The notes under the pieces are model-generated. The model did not search any database and was not told where the DNA came from. It saw only the letters and a program-made list of their open reading frames with translations. From Pseudomonas sp. EpS/L25 (GTDB taxonomy: Bacteria > Pseudomonadota > Gammaproteobacteria > Pseudomonadales > Pseudomonadaceae): DNA of 53,550 nt. Shown one piece after another: positions 43,866 to 52,108 of the stretch. Positions within the stretch are counted from its first letter, which is position 1, and each line of letters begins with the position of its first letter. The stretch covers positions 1-53,550 of the forward strand of contig NZ_LNUP01000001.1 in the NCBI RefSeq assembly GCF_001512295.1, written 5' to 3'. The translations under genes were made by a program, and so were the position numbers.

Positions 43866-44102
43866 ATGCAGAACGACTCTTCCAGCGAACGCGAAGAACG
43901 CCTCAGTAAGGCCGCCTGCCATGCGCATGCACTCGTGACACTGCTCATCTCCTGGTATGCCATTCCAGAAGAACAGCGCGGCAGTGTGTTGGGTGAGCAA
44001 CATTTGCTCAACCTGCTGGAGGTACTACAGCAATCGACGCACCAGCTAGTGTCCGAGACTACACACCTAGGGAAAGAAGTAGCGGCAAAAGACCATCCTT
44101 GA
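43866..44102 (+). CDS. Small hypothetical protein
   Basis: 78 residues, start ATG 43866 with an AAGAAG-like site upstream; a longer frame to 43779 is possible. Sequence MQNDSSSEREERLSKAACHA ... HALVTLLISWYAIPEEQRGS is amphipathic-helical with no motif I know. It is the only plus-strand gene in this part of the ICE and lies in the low-GC insert, convergent with the relaxase gene. Function unknown. Confidence 0.5.
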   Translation: MQNDSSSEREERLSKAACHAHALVTLLISWYAIPEEQRGSVLGEQHLLNLLEVLQQSTHQLVSETTHLGKEVAAKDHP

Positions 44103-44122
44103 TGGTCAAACGGTAAGCGAAT

Positions 44123-46108
44123 CTAACCCACCGACGGCCCGCGCTGCCTTCCAACCTCCCACGACACGCCTCCACCGCGCACGGTCGCGGCGAGCTGCTG
44201 CCCCAGCCGCTGTTCTATCACTGGTCGCCATGGCACCAGGCTGAATCCCACACCGTCATCGAGCATGGCGTAGCGCCCGCTGGCGAGCATGACGCTGCGC
44301 CGATAGATACCCGCCACACGCTGCCCGTCCATCGGCGGGCGATGCGGCAAGCCGGTTTCGGTGGTGATGTCCTCTGCAGCCTGAGCTATATCCCGGTCGC
44401 GCAGCGTCCCAAGCAGGTTGCGTGCGAGGATCACGCGCTGCCCGTGCCGCTCGGCCAATCCCTGCTCCGCGAGGAAGTCGGCGCGTTGCTGCATGGCCTG
44501 CTTGGCGTCTCCACCAAAGCCCTGGTCGCTCAGTTCCTTGCCGCCGCCAATCAACTGCTGATCCAGCCAGGTAGCCCCGATCACCCGCGTCTGCCGTTCG
44601 ATGGGCAGGTGCGATTTCAGCTCCACCGCCACACCTCCCAGCCGCTGCGCGTCGTACTGGCGGCCACGCTCGGCCAGGTCGTCCGGCACCTTCCATAAGC
44701 CATCGGCCACGCGCTCCACGATGCCGGCCCGGCGCAGGGCTTCCAGCCGCCGGACATGGGCGGCGACAACCTCCTGCGGATCGCGATCAGGCTTGGCTCG
44801 GCCTTGCTCGATAGCCAGGTGGTGATCGGTGCGATACAGGCCATCGTTCGCCAGTTCAGCGATGTTCCTGTCGGCCGCGCGCACGTCGGCGGAACCCCGC
44901 ACCTCCACCACCGCGCCGGTGGGATAGTTCGCCAACTCGTCGCGGGCGTTCAAGGTGACGTAGTGGGCCTTGCCGTCCACCCCGTCGATGACCAGATAGC
45001 CGCGGTCGTGCAGCTCGTCGGCCAACCCCTTGGCAGCCACGCGGCCAATGACGGTGCGGCCGTCGTCGCCGGGCTCGAATACCGCCAGCTCGCGTGGCTG
45101 GCCGCTCCTGGCTCGCTGCATGGTGCGGATGATGTCGCCGCGTTCGCCCATTGCCCGCAAGGTGGTTTCGGCCTCGGCATGAATGATCCACTCGCCGGTT
45201 TGCCGCTCGCTGGCCAGCCCCATGCGCTGCAAGTGCTGCAGGCGACCGATCAGCAGCAGACGCTGGCGTTTCAGGCGGGGGATGGCGTCCAGCCGTTCGG
45301 TGCGCAGTACCCGGCCATTGGTGGCCTCACGCTGCAAGGTCCGATCCAGGCTGGTCCAGCGCTCCTGCTCCACCTCCCGGACCAGTGCCTCCTGGATCTC
45401 CAATTCGGTGTGTGGCCCCAGCCATTCCGTCGCCAGTTCAGCGGCCCGATGGCGAAAGCCATGGGCGATGTAGTCGCCCGCAATGATGAGGTCTTTGCCG
45501 GTGTCGTCGCGCCCACGCACGATCAGGTGCGTGTGGGGGTTGTCCGTGTTCCAGTGATCGACCGCCACCCAGTCCAGCCGCGTCCCCAGGTCGGCTTCCA
45601 TCCGGTTCATCAGATGCCGGGTGTAGGTGCGCAGGTCGTCCAGCTCGGCGCCGTCCTCGGGCGAGACGATGAAGCGAAAGTGGTGCCGGTCGTCCGCGGC
45701 CCGCTCCTTGAACGCATCCAGGTCGGCTGCATCGGTTTGCGACCCGTAGGCTCGGCCTGGCTCGCCGTCACGGCCTACGCCCTCGCGTTCGATGTAGCGC
45801 AGGTGCTTGGCGAGAGATTGCGGGCTAGCCCGCTGGTGATTGACCAGCAGCGTCTTGATGGTCACGCGCCGCGCCATGGGCGTTAGCTTCGCCCCGGCGA
45901 AGCGAGCCGCCGTATGGCCGCGCCCCAGGCGCGAGCCGGGGCGCTGGCTGGTGCCGGACGCCCCAGGACGACGCACTGCCGCCTTGCCGCTGCTGGCTTT
46001 GCCGGCGTGCTTGAGCACCTTGGCAACGAAGCTCTGCCCCTGGCCCTTGCCCCGGTTCTTCGGGGCGCTGGGGCGCACCCGGAAATCGTCGTCGCGACGG
46101 TTGGTCAT
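44123..46108 (-). CDS. Relaxase/mobilization nuclease with DUF3363 (VirD2-like)
   Basis: 661 residues from ATG 46108, which has GGGAG upstream; the open frame to 46483 is unsupported. A basic N-terminal region is followed by the MOB domain: HHFRFIVSPEDGAELDDL, WVAVDHWNTDNPHTHLIVRG (the HxH metal site) and GYDYIAHGFRHRA-like GDYIAHGFRHRA. The C-terminal half is DUF3363. It nicks at oriT and pilots the strand through TraG/Trb. The tyrosine nucleophile is likely in the N-terminal domain (HLRYIEREG). Confidence 0.93.
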   Translation of the reverse strand: MTNRRDDDFRVRPSAPKNRGKGQGQSFVAKVLKHAGKASSGKAAVRRPGASGTSQRPGSRLGRGHTAARFAGAKLTPMARRVTIKTLLVNHQRASPQSLAKHLRYIEREGVGRDGEPGRAYGSQTDAADLDAFKERAADDRHHFRFIVSPEDGAELDDLRTYTRHLMNRMEADLGTRLDWVAVDHWNTDNPHTHLIVRGRDDTGKDLIIAGDYIAHGFRHRAAELATEWLGPHTELEIQEALVREVEQERWTSLDRTLQREATNGRVLRTERLDAIPRLKRQRLLLIGRLQHLQRMGLASERQTGEWIIHAEAETTLRAMGERGDIIRTMQRARSGQPRELAVFEPGDDGRTVIGRVAAKGLADELHDRGYLVIDGVDGKAHYVTLNARDELANYPTGAVVEVRGSADVRAADRNIAELANDGLYRTDHHLAIEQGRAKPDRDPQEVVAAHVRRLEALRRAGIVERVADGLWKVPDDLAERGRQYDAQRLGGVAVELKSHLPIERQTRVIGATWLDQQLIGGGKELSDQGFGGDAKQAMQQRADFLAEQGLAERHGQRVILARNLLGTLRDRDIAQAAEDITTETGLPHRPPMDGQRVAGIYRRSVMLASGRYAMLDDGVGFSLVPWRPVIEQRLGQQLAATVRGGGVSWEVGRQRGPSVG

Positions 46109-46556
46109 CGCGGTTCTCCCTGCAAGCTCTGGCGTGTCCTGGCGTGGGAAGCACGCGGACATGCCTGCATTGGCGCGATTCTCGCGCCGGACGCGGCACG
46201 GCGGCGAAGCCGCGCCGTGCCGCGTCTCCCCCACGTGCAGACTGGCTTTGCGGGTGGCCGAGTGCCGCCCCCTTTTGTCTTGCCTTCCGCCTTTGCCCCT
46301 CGCTCCCGCTCCGGGCATCGGCGGCCCGGCGGCGCTGCTGCACCAGCAGTCAGGCCGCCAGCGAACGCGCCAATGGCCGCAGGCCAGGCGCGTTCGAGGC
46401 AAGACGCCTGCACGTTGGACGGCGACGCCGAAGGCAGCGCGACGTGCGGTGCGAATGCACCCGCACTGCACGCGCGACGACACGGGAGCAGCAGCCGGAA
46501 CGGCATGTCCGATGGCACGATCAAAGGCACGGCAACGTGCAGCGGATGGGCGGCCA
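46109..46556. other. Hairpin-rich non-coding region, candidate oriT
   Basis: 448 bases between traF and the relaxase with no convincing gene. Three strong inverted repeats: GGCGCGA/TCGCGCC (46172-46188), a 14-bp stem starting GACGCGGCACGGCG (46190-46226), and GAACGCGCC/GGCGCGTTC with an inner stem (46363-46395). Two adjoin each other 65-120 bases before the relaxase start, a common setting for oriT. It could also hold the relaxase promoter or a terminator after traF. Confidence 0.45.
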
Positions 46557-47150
46557 TCATGGGCGAGACTCCAGCCAAACCGGATGCGCGACGCCGATCA
46601 CGGCGGAGGCGCTGACCGGGCCGAAATAGCGGCTGTCGAACGACGCCGGATTGGTCACGCTCAACAGAAACAGCTCGCCCGGGCCGAGGCGGCGGCAAAG
46701 CGGCCAGGACGGCAGCGGTCGGCCTAGCCGGTCGGCAGGCAGCGCGGCGGCCACCGGCACGCCGTCGATGCGCACCTGACCGGCGACGATGCAGACGTGC
46801 TGCGGGGCGACCGCGCCCACACGTTTGAGCAGCGGCACACCCGCCGGCAGGTAGCCGCGCTGCGCAGCCAACGCGGCGGCATCTGGCGGTAGCGTGCTAA
46901 GGACGATGCTGCCCACGGACAGCGGACGTGGCCGCGAGCCGGGTCGGTGCTGGAGCGGATCGACGCGATACCAGCCGACCGCCACGCTATCGGACGGGTT
47001 GTAGATCAGGCGCGGCGGTGGCTGCACGAACGCCGCCCAGGCCAGCGCAGCGAGGCCGCAGGCGGCACAGCCCGCCAGCACGAGGCGAGCGCGTAAGCGC
47101 GAACGAGGCTGCGGCGCGGGCGTGCATGCGGGGGTGGCATTAGCGATCAT
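46557..47150 (-). CDS. traF: TraF-type S26 signal peptidase (pilin-processing)
   Basis: 197 residues from ATG 47150. N-terminal membrane anchor (LVLAGCAACGLAALAWAAF). The serine box is YNPSDSVAVGWY (Ser55 as likely nucleophile) and the lysine box is VPLLKRVGAV, giving the Ser-Lys dyad of TraF/LepB peptidases. A late phrase SFDSRYFGPV is also typical. It should mature the TrbC pilin. The start overlaps the DUF2840 gene by 11 bases. Confidence 0.93.
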   Translation of the reverse strand: MIANATPACTPAPQPRSRLRARLVLAGCAACGLAALAWAAFVQPPPRLIYNPSDSVAVGWYRVDPLQHRPGSRPRPLSVGSIVLSTLPPDAAALAAQRGYLPAGVPLLKRVGAVAPQHVCIVAGQVRIDGVPVAAALPADRLGRPLPSWPLCRRLGPGELFLLSVTNPASFDSRYFGPVSASAVIGVAHPVWLESRP

Positions 47151-47691
47151 GGTAGCGCCCCCCTGCCAGCCAGGCGGCGTGCCGCTCGGCGGTGTATTCG
47201 GGCAGCGGCAGGCGGGCCGCCAGACGGTTGCCCAGCGTGCGCCAGTACGCGGGCGATACGTCGATGACGGCGATGCCTTGCGCCTCAATGCCATCGATGC
47301 ACTCCAGCACCGCGCGCACCTGGTTCTCGCCTTCGGCGTGCAGCAGCAAGCGCGCCCCCGGTTGCACGCCGGGGATGCGCTGCGCCGCATCGAGCGGCGT
47401 GCAAGCCTGCATCACCATGAGTTGCCAGCGGATCGTGCCGTAGTCGTTGGCTTGCCAGCGAATACGGCAGAACATCGCGCCCGGCAGGAACACGGCGCAA
47501 CGCCGCCAGCGGTCGAGCCGCAGCGTGCGCACCGGTTCGCCGAAGCGCAGATAGAGCTTGAAGCGCGGCTCGATGTAGGCGAGCGATACGCGAGTCAGCG
47601 GCACGTTGCCGGCTTGGCCGGCGAGTGCTGGAAGCGCCTGCGGCGGCGCAACCGTGGTCGCGTTCGCGGCGGTCGAGAGGAATGCGATCAT
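47140..47691 (-). CDS. DUF2840 protein
   Basis: 183 residues. Matches the DUF2840 family found next to traF in Tn4371-like ICEs (VSLAYIEPRFKLYLRFGEPV, FCRIRWQANDYGTIRWQLMV, SPAYWRTLGNRL). No catalytic motif seen, function unknown. Overlaps the neighbours on both sides (four bases with the RHH gene), so it is translated with the partition block. Confidence 0.88.
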   Translation of the reverse strand: MIAFLSTAANATTVAPPQALPALAGQAGNVPLTRVSLAYIEPRFKLYLRFGEPVRTLRLDRWRRCAVFLPGAMFCRIRWQANDYGTIRWQLMVMQACTPLDAAQRIPGVQPGARLLLHAEGENQVRAVLECIDGIEAQGIAVIDVSPAYWRTLGNRLAARLPLPEYTAERHAAWLAGGRYHDR

Positions 47692-47975
47692 GGCGTGTCC
47701 TCCAGGCTGTTCTCAGGAAACTCCCGCTCCAGCAGGCTGCGCAGCAGTTCGGCCACAGTCACGCCTCGGGTGAAGGCCGTCACCTTGATGCGCGCCCGCA
47801 TGGCGGGCGTGATGTCGAGTGTCAGGCGCGCGCTGTAGAGATCGCCCTTCTGCAAGGCGTCGGCGTCGCCCTGGCGAATCCACGCCTCGGCGTGCGGATT
47901 CGCGGGTGGACGCGCGCCGATGCCAACGCGCTTGCTGCTGCGGGCGCCGTGACGTGTGCTGTTGCCGCTGCTCAT
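47688..47975 (-). CDS. Small RHH-type partition partner
   Basis: 95 residues from ATG 47975. Basic N-terminus, then an RHH-like C-terminal half (LYSARLTLDITPAMRARIKV, TVAELLRSLLEREF). Encoded directly after parA with a four-base overlap, it may act as the centromere-binding ParB substitute or as regulator of the block. Assignment from fold and context only. Confidence 0.8.
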   Translation of the reverse strand: MSSGNSTRHGARSSKRVGIGARPPANPHAEAWIRQGDADALQKGDLYSARLTLDITPAMRARIKVTAFTRGVTVAELLRSLLEREFPENSLEDTP

Positions 47976-48610
47976 GTTGGCCACCGCAGCAGTTCGTCCA
48001 CCAGCACGGTGATTTCGCGCGCCGCGGCGCTGTCGGGCGCGGTTTCGCGGGCGAGCCGGCCCGCGGCCACGCTGTCGGCGAAGACGATGCGCTGGTGGAT
48101 CTCCGAGCGCAGCGCGGGCAGCGGCTGTTCGGCCAGCGACTGCCGCGCCTCGCGCCCGATGATGGTGGTACTGACGCGCCGATTGATGACGAAGGCCGCC
48201 GCTAGCTGCGGCCGAAATACTTGCGCTTCGCGGATCAGCGCGACCATCTCGGCGGAAGCCCATACGTCGTAGGCGCTAGGCTGCACGGGAATCAGCACGC
48301 GCTCGGCCGCCAGCAGCGCGGAGCGCGCCAGGGCGGCGATGCGCGGCGGGCCGTCGATGATGACGTGATCGGCACGGAGGGCCAGCTCCGGCGCCTCTTG
48401 ATGCAGCGTCTCGCGGGCCAAGCCCACGGCGCTGAACAGCCGGGGCAAGCCCTGCTGGCTTCTGCGCTGCGTCCAGTCGAGAGAGGACCCCTGCGGGTCC
48501 GCGTCCAGCAGCACGACATGCTGGCCGCGCAGCGCCAGTTCGCCGGCGATGTGTGTTGCGAGGGTGGTCTTGCCGACGCCGCCTTTCTGATTGAGGAGCG
48601 CGAAGATCAT
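47972..48610 (-). CDS. parA: ParA-family partition ATPase
   Basis: 212 residues from ATG 48610. Deviant Walker A QKGGVGKTTLA right at the N-terminus, then VLLDADPQGSS and VIIDGPPR, the small type Ib ParA without HTH. It likely keeps the excised ICE form in daughter cells. The three iteron-like repeats at 48766-48828 lie between it and repA. Confidence 0.94.
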   Translation of the reverse strand: MIFALLNQKGGVGKTTLATHIAGELALRGQHVVLLDADPQGSSLDWTQRRSQQGLPRLFSAVGLARETLHQEAPELALRADHVIIDGPPRIAALARSALLAAERVLIPVQPSAYDVWASAEMVALIREAQVFRPQLAAAFVINRRVSTTIIGREARQSLAEQPLPALRSEIHQRIVFADSVAAGRLARETAPDSAAAREITVLVDELLRWPT

Positions 48611-48765
48611 GGCGTGGCCCTCCTTGCTGGAGGGTTGGCCTCGCCGTGCCGTTGGGTGGTTGTCCACCGAAACGGCGTGCTTCTACTAAAAGTTATGTAT
48701 TTCTTGTTAGGTAAGTTAAAGGAGGCGCAACGCCGCGCCATTGTTGCCTTTCCGGTGTTTTCATA

Positions 48766-48828
48766 CGCCTGATAGCACGAGGGGCTTACTCCGGATAGCA
48801 CGATACCCGCTGCGCCTGATAGCACGAG
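48766..48828. repeat. Three iteron-like direct repeats
   Basis: GATAGCACGA occurs at 48771-48780, 48794-48803 and 48818-48827, spaced 23 and 24 bases, about two helical turns. The first and third extend to CGCCTGATAGCACGAG. They lie just past the repA stop and before parA, so they may be RepA binding sites or a ParA/RHH centromere-like site. No match to a full DnaA box was seen. Confidence 0.75.
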
Positions 48829-48851
48829 ACCGTCCACACCTTGTCCCTCAG

Positions 48852-49715
48852 TTATCCCCGTGCCGTGGCCCGCACGCGACGGAAGGCCAACAGCTCGGTT
48901 CCCTCTTCCGGTATCCGCACGATGCTCAGGGTGTAGCCGGGCAACGACTGCCGCGCGACCAGCACGCGCAGGTCGTAGGCGAAGTCCGAGAAGCGCGCCG
49001 TGCTGCCCGACTTGCGGTGCAGGTGCCGGAAGTCGAATTGCCAGCCGTCCGGCTGCTTGCCGCCGTGCTTGCGCACCAGGCGGTACAGCCAGCGCTCGAT
49101 ACCGCCTTTCAGCCGGAAATACGCGGGGTCGATGGTCAGCACCAGAGCGGCGTCGAGCACGCCCGCATAGAACCAGTCCGGCAGGATCAGCTCGATGCCC
49201 TGTGGCACGCCCTTGGCGTCGGCCAACTCGCGCCATTCGTTGATCCAGGAGAAGCGGTGCAGGCGCCGCCCGGTTGTCTCGCGAATCGACGTGGCCACCG
49301 TGGTCGATTGCAGCCGGTCGAGCGCAGCTTTCAGGCGCACGTAGTCGCGTAGCGACGTGCCGCGTCCGATGAAGCGCAGGATCTCGTAGGGGGTGGCGCG
49401 TATCCAGCGCGACGGGCGCAAGCCCGCGTCGCGCGCCTCCACGATCTGCGAAGCGGCCCATATCAACACATCGGCATCCCAAATCGTGGCGATGCCATGT
49501 TCCTGCGTGCCCTCCACGCGAATGGTGACATTGCCGCTGCGGAAGTCGATCGGCGCCGTGCGCCGTGACTTCGCCAGCGAGAAGAACGGATAGGCCATCA
49601 GGTCCTGGGCGTCGCGCGGCGCCATGTCGCCCGGCAACGCGCGGAACAGGTCGAGCTGTTCCCGCTCCTGCAATGGGCTGGACATGGCGATGGCCACCGG
49701 CGAGCTGCCGATCAA
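48852..49715 (-). CDS. repA: Replication initiator protein RepA
   Basis: 287 residues if the TTG at 49715 is used; its first bases overlap the expected stop of the AlpA-like gene (TTGA), like other junctions here. An ATG at 49685 (MSSPLQEREQLDLF) is an alternative. The family pattern DLMAYPFFSLAKSRR, IWDADVLIWAASQIVEARDAG and GIELILPDWFYAGVLDAALV matches RepA of Tn4371-like ICEs (RPA/TrfA-like winged-helix initiators). It allows autonomous replication of the excised circle. Confidence 0.9.
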   Translation of the reverse strand: MIGSSPVAIAMSSPLQEREQLDLFRALPGDMAPRDAQDLMAYPFFSLAKSRRTAPIDFRSGNVTIRVEGTQEHGIATIWDADVLIWAASQIVEARDAGLRPSRWIRATPYEILRFIGRGTSLRDYVRLKAALDRLQSTTVATSIRETTGRRLHRFSWINEWRELADAKGVPQGIELILPDWFYAGVLDAALVLTIDPAYFRLKGGIERWLYRLVRKHGGKQPDGWQFDFRHLHRKSGSTARFSDFAYDLRVLVARQSLPGYTLSIVRIPEEGTELLAFRRVRATARG

Positions 49716-49999
49716 CGCGCACGGCTATCCGCCGAGTGGTGCTCGGCGTACTCGACATCGGACGTGCTCTCGAAGCTGCGCTCGGCGGCCTAGGCATCAA
49801 GGTCGGTGAGGGCGTACATGACGCGGCGACCGAACTTGCGAAAGCGCGGGCCACCACCCATCACGCGCTGCTTTTCCAGCGTCCGTGGACTCAGGCGCAG
49901 GTACGCGGCGGCTTCGTCGTTGGTGAGGTAGCGGGGTGGCTGGGCGTTGTGCGGCGTGGCGGCGGGCGCCTCCTGGGGCCGCAGCGGTGCGTATCGCAT
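49712..49999 (-). pseudogene. AlpA/excisionase-like HTH regulator with amber codon
   Basis: Start ATG 49999 is decided by GGAGG eight bases upstream. HTH: YLTNDEAAAYLRLSPRTLEK, then GPRFRKFGRRVMYALTDLDA. At 49792-49790 a TAG interrupts the frame; it then continues AAERSFESTSDVEYAEHHSA to a TGA at 49712 that overlaps the repA start. In relatives the stop position is tryptophan (DLDAWAAERSFEST, recalled from the family), so one TGG to TAG change explains it. The HTH itself is complete; 69 of about 95 residues would be made. Confidence 0.75.
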
Positions 50000-50050
50000 G
50001 AGGTGATCCTCCATCAAGTCCGGCGCACGATGCGACCGGTGGAGGCAGTC

Positions 50051-50890
50051 TCAGAAAACGCCAGCCGCCTGCTCAGGGCCGTTTTGGCTATGGGCAAAAC
50101 GGCCCTGTTCAAGAGGGTCGTTCTGCAGCAGGCGGCGGTAGCCGCCGCGCATCAGCGCCTCGCCGCGCCGCACCAGGCGGCGCGTGCGGGCCCGCAAGCC
50201 ACTATCAGTGTGCCAGCCCGCCGCCACGGCGTCGGCGCCGAACAGGCCGGTCGCCACCTCGCGCAGAGACGCGCCTGCCAGGTAGCCGTCGAGTGCTTGC
50301 AGGCTGTGCAGTTCCTGAAGGGCCGTTGGCGATGGGCGTTCCCGTGCCTGGGCAAAGGCTTGCGGGCTGTGGCCCTCCAGCGAGGCCACGCCGAGCGCCA
50401 GGGCGCGATGGCTGGCCCGCGCAGCCTCTGCCGTGAAGCTAGTCGCGGCTCGGGTACCGAAAGCGCAGGCCATGCCATCGCGCAGACCGGGAGCCAATGC
50501 GAGGCGCAGATGCCGCCCCGGCAGGTCCACGGCCAGCCGCAGGCGCCGGCCATCAGAGTGCAAGCGCTTATGGCCCGGCAGCGCCCAAAGGTCGAACCGC
50601 CAGCCCTCTTCGGGAGCATCCAGGTCGGGATGCAGTTGCGCCGAGGCGGCCGGATCGGGTCCCCAGTCCGGGTGCGCATCGCGCGCATCCAAGGCGGGAT
50701 CTTCGAGCGAGCGCAGTCCCCAGCGCTGCGCCGCATCGGGCCTGTGCCGGCGGCGCTGCCAGTCGCTCTGATAGTCGGGATGGCGGCGTAGATACTCCCA
50801 GGCCAGTCCGGGGCCATCGAGATGCAGCACGTAAAGATAGGCGGCGCTGGGATGCCAAGGATGCCCGTGGCGGATGTCGGTCGCTTCCAT
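50051..50890 (-). CDS. DUF2285 protein
   Basis: 279 residues from ATG 50890. N-terminal part (PSAAYLYVLHLDGPGLAWEY, LRRHPDYQSDW) and a C-terminal helical DUF2285 section (ALDGYLAGASLREVATGLFG ... RRLVRRGEALMRGGYRRLL) as in Tn4371-type ICEs. A DNA-binding or regulatory role is guessed from position and charge. Only a weak ribosome site. Confidence 0.88.
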   Translation of the reverse strand: MEATDIRHGHPWHPSAAYLYVLHLDGPGLAWEYLRRHPDYQSDWQRRRHRPDAAQRWGLRSLEDPALDARDAHPDWGPDPAASAQLHPDLDAPEEGWRFDLWALPGHKRLHSDGRRLRLAVDLPGRHLRLALAPGLRDGMACAFGTRAATSFTAEAARASHRALALGVASLEGHSPQAFAQARERPSPTALQELHSLQALDGYLAGASLREVATGLFGADAVAAGWHTDSGLRARTRRLVRRGEALMRGGYRRLLQNDPLEQGRFAHSQNGPEQAAGVF

Positions 50891-51183
50891 GAGCACGCTC
50901 TGTGAAGTGGAAGAAACGTCGCCATCGGCGGGGGGTTACACTGTGGAAATAAGACCGATGGGGACCGCTGCGTTGCGCAACGGGTCCGAATGCGACGGCT
51001 GCGCAGTGGGTAACCCGCGCGCGGCAGCGCCGACGGTGCTGCAAGATGCGTCCCGCATCATGGCCGTTTGCGCCTGAGATGCGCGGATTGGCGCAAGAAT
51101 CCGGATTCAGGCCGTGCAGGTCTTGCGCGAGACCGAAACGGCCTCAATGCGCGCGGGTTGCGGTCCATCGAAGTCGGCATCGC

Positions 51184-51534
51184 TCAGTCGGTGATCGAGC
51201 CATTTTCCTCGGCCAGCCGCACGTACTCCGAGAGTGGCCGTACCGCCTGGAAGTATCGATCCCGTCGTACTGGAAGCTTACGCGGTCCAACGATGCCGGC
51301 CAGGTCGGACAGCTTGACCGTGCCCAGGGCTGGCATGCCGATGCCGAGGTCAATGAGCCCCCAGGCCGTATCGCCATCGGCCGGATCGAGCGAGGCCAGC
51401 AGCCAGCTCGCATGCGCGTCCGGGGTGAACAAGCGAACTACAGGCAGTGGATCGACGAGTTGGCCAAGGGCGCGCGTCCTGCCGTTGGCCAGGAGCCGAA
51501 CGCGTTCGTCAGTCGTGGTCAGTGGCAGGTTCAT
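51184..51534 (-). CDS. DUF2958 protein
   Basis: 116 residues. DUF2958 family signature: LPVVRLFTPDAHASWLLASL, DPADGDTAWGLIDLGIGMPA, LGTVKLSDLA. A GGAG ribosome site precedes the ATG. Conserved small ICE backbone gene, function unknown. The 287-base gap to the DUF2285 gene shows no gene; a promoter for DUF2285 is expected there. Confidence 0.9.
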   Translation of the reverse strand: MNLPLTTTDERVRLLANGRTRALGQLVDPLPVVRLFTPDAHASWLLASLDPADGDTAWGLIDLGIGMPALGTVKLSDLAGIVGPRKLPVRRDRYFQAVRPLSEYVRLAEENGSITD

Positions 51535-51733
51535 GGTAGGCGCTCCACAAAAGCGGGAACGTGCTTTCGTGCGTAAGCACGGGTATGCAAGCCATCAAAT
51601 CCATCAAAGCACGAAAGCACACAGGCGTCTTTCTCGGAATCCGTAAAGCTACGAAAGCGACGTTCCGGATCGGATGAAATCCGCCGATGTGGTTTTCTGT
51701 AAAGGCACGGATCGCGTAATGAGTTAAAGATAA

Positions 51734-51762
51734 CGTGGTTTTAGTTGTACGGCAAAACCACG
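51734..51762 (+). promoter_or_regulatory. Inverted repeat before the XRE gene, candidate operator
   Basis: CGTGGTTTT (51734-51742) and AAAACCACG (51754-51762) are perfect inverted arms ending 10 bases before the XRE start codon. A further half-site GTGGTTTT is at 51689-51696. The repeats suggest self-repression by the XRE protein. A-rich repeats of the type CACGAAAGC are also scattered through 51565-51660. Confidence 0.65.
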
Positions 51763-51771
51763 CTGCTGCTC

Positions 51772-52101
51772 ATGCAGAAGCGAACCGTTCAACGTGGCCG
51801 CCCGATTGGCGCCACCACCTACGATGCCCGTCTGGCGCGCGCCTTCGGCGCGGCGGTGCGTGCGCTGCGCAGTGAAAAAGGGCTCGGACAGGAGTTGCTG
51901 GCGCATCGGGCCGGCGTCGAGCGGTCGCATATGGGCAAGGTGGAGCGTGGCGAACACCTGCCCACGCTGGCGATCGTCTTCAAGATCGCCCAGGCGCTTA
52001 AGTGCAGTACGGCTGTACTGATGGCCGAAACGGAGCGGCAGCTTGCTGCCGTGCCGGAGGCTGCCGATGAAAGCGCCCCGCCTGGAGGCGGGGCGCGTTG
52101 A
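51772..52101 (+). CDS. XRE-family HTH regulator
   Basis: 109 residues from ATG 51772. HTH_3 fold at about residues 20-80: ARAFGAAVRALRSEKGLGQE, LLAHRAGVERSHMGKVERGE, LPTLAIVFKIAQAL. Plus strand, divergent from DUF2958 and convergent with DUF736, so a control gene for the ICE maintenance side. Autoregulation is suggested by the inverted repeat upstream. The C-terminal PPGGG codons overlap a terminator hairpin (52073-52096). Confidence 0.9.
   Translation: MQKRTVQRGRPIGATTYDARLARAFGAAVRALRSEKGLGQELLAHRAGVERSHMGKVERGEHLPTLAIVFKIAQALKCSTAVLMAETERQLAAVPEAADESAPPGGGAR
52073..52096. terminator. Bidirectional hairpin between XRE and DUF736 genes
   Basis: GCGCCCCGCCT, loop GG, AGGCGGGGCGC: a perfect 11-bp stem lying over the XRE 3' end and 12 bases past the DUF736 stop. 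An identical stem (loop CC) is at 52974-52997. Confidence 0.65.
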
Positions 52102-52108
52102 GCGGCCG

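Noticed and set aside
45840-46727. Long plus- and minus-strand frames across the candidate oriT region
   Set aside because: GC-rich shadow frames with Arg/Pro/Ala-biased translation and no similarity to known proteins; they overlap the relaxase and traF genes.
48852-48866. TTATCCCCG considered as a DnaA box near the iterons
   Set aside because: Does not match TTATNCACA at the last positions and overlaps the repA stop codon.
48607-49857. 416-residue minus-strand frame over repA
   Set aside because: Out of frame with the recognisable RepA sequence; composition typical of a shadow frame.
51565-51660. Repeated CACGAAAGC/GCTTTCGTG motifs, considered as a CRISPR or iteron array
   Set aside because: Too few, irregular in spacing and degenerate; more likely operator half-sites near the XRE gene.
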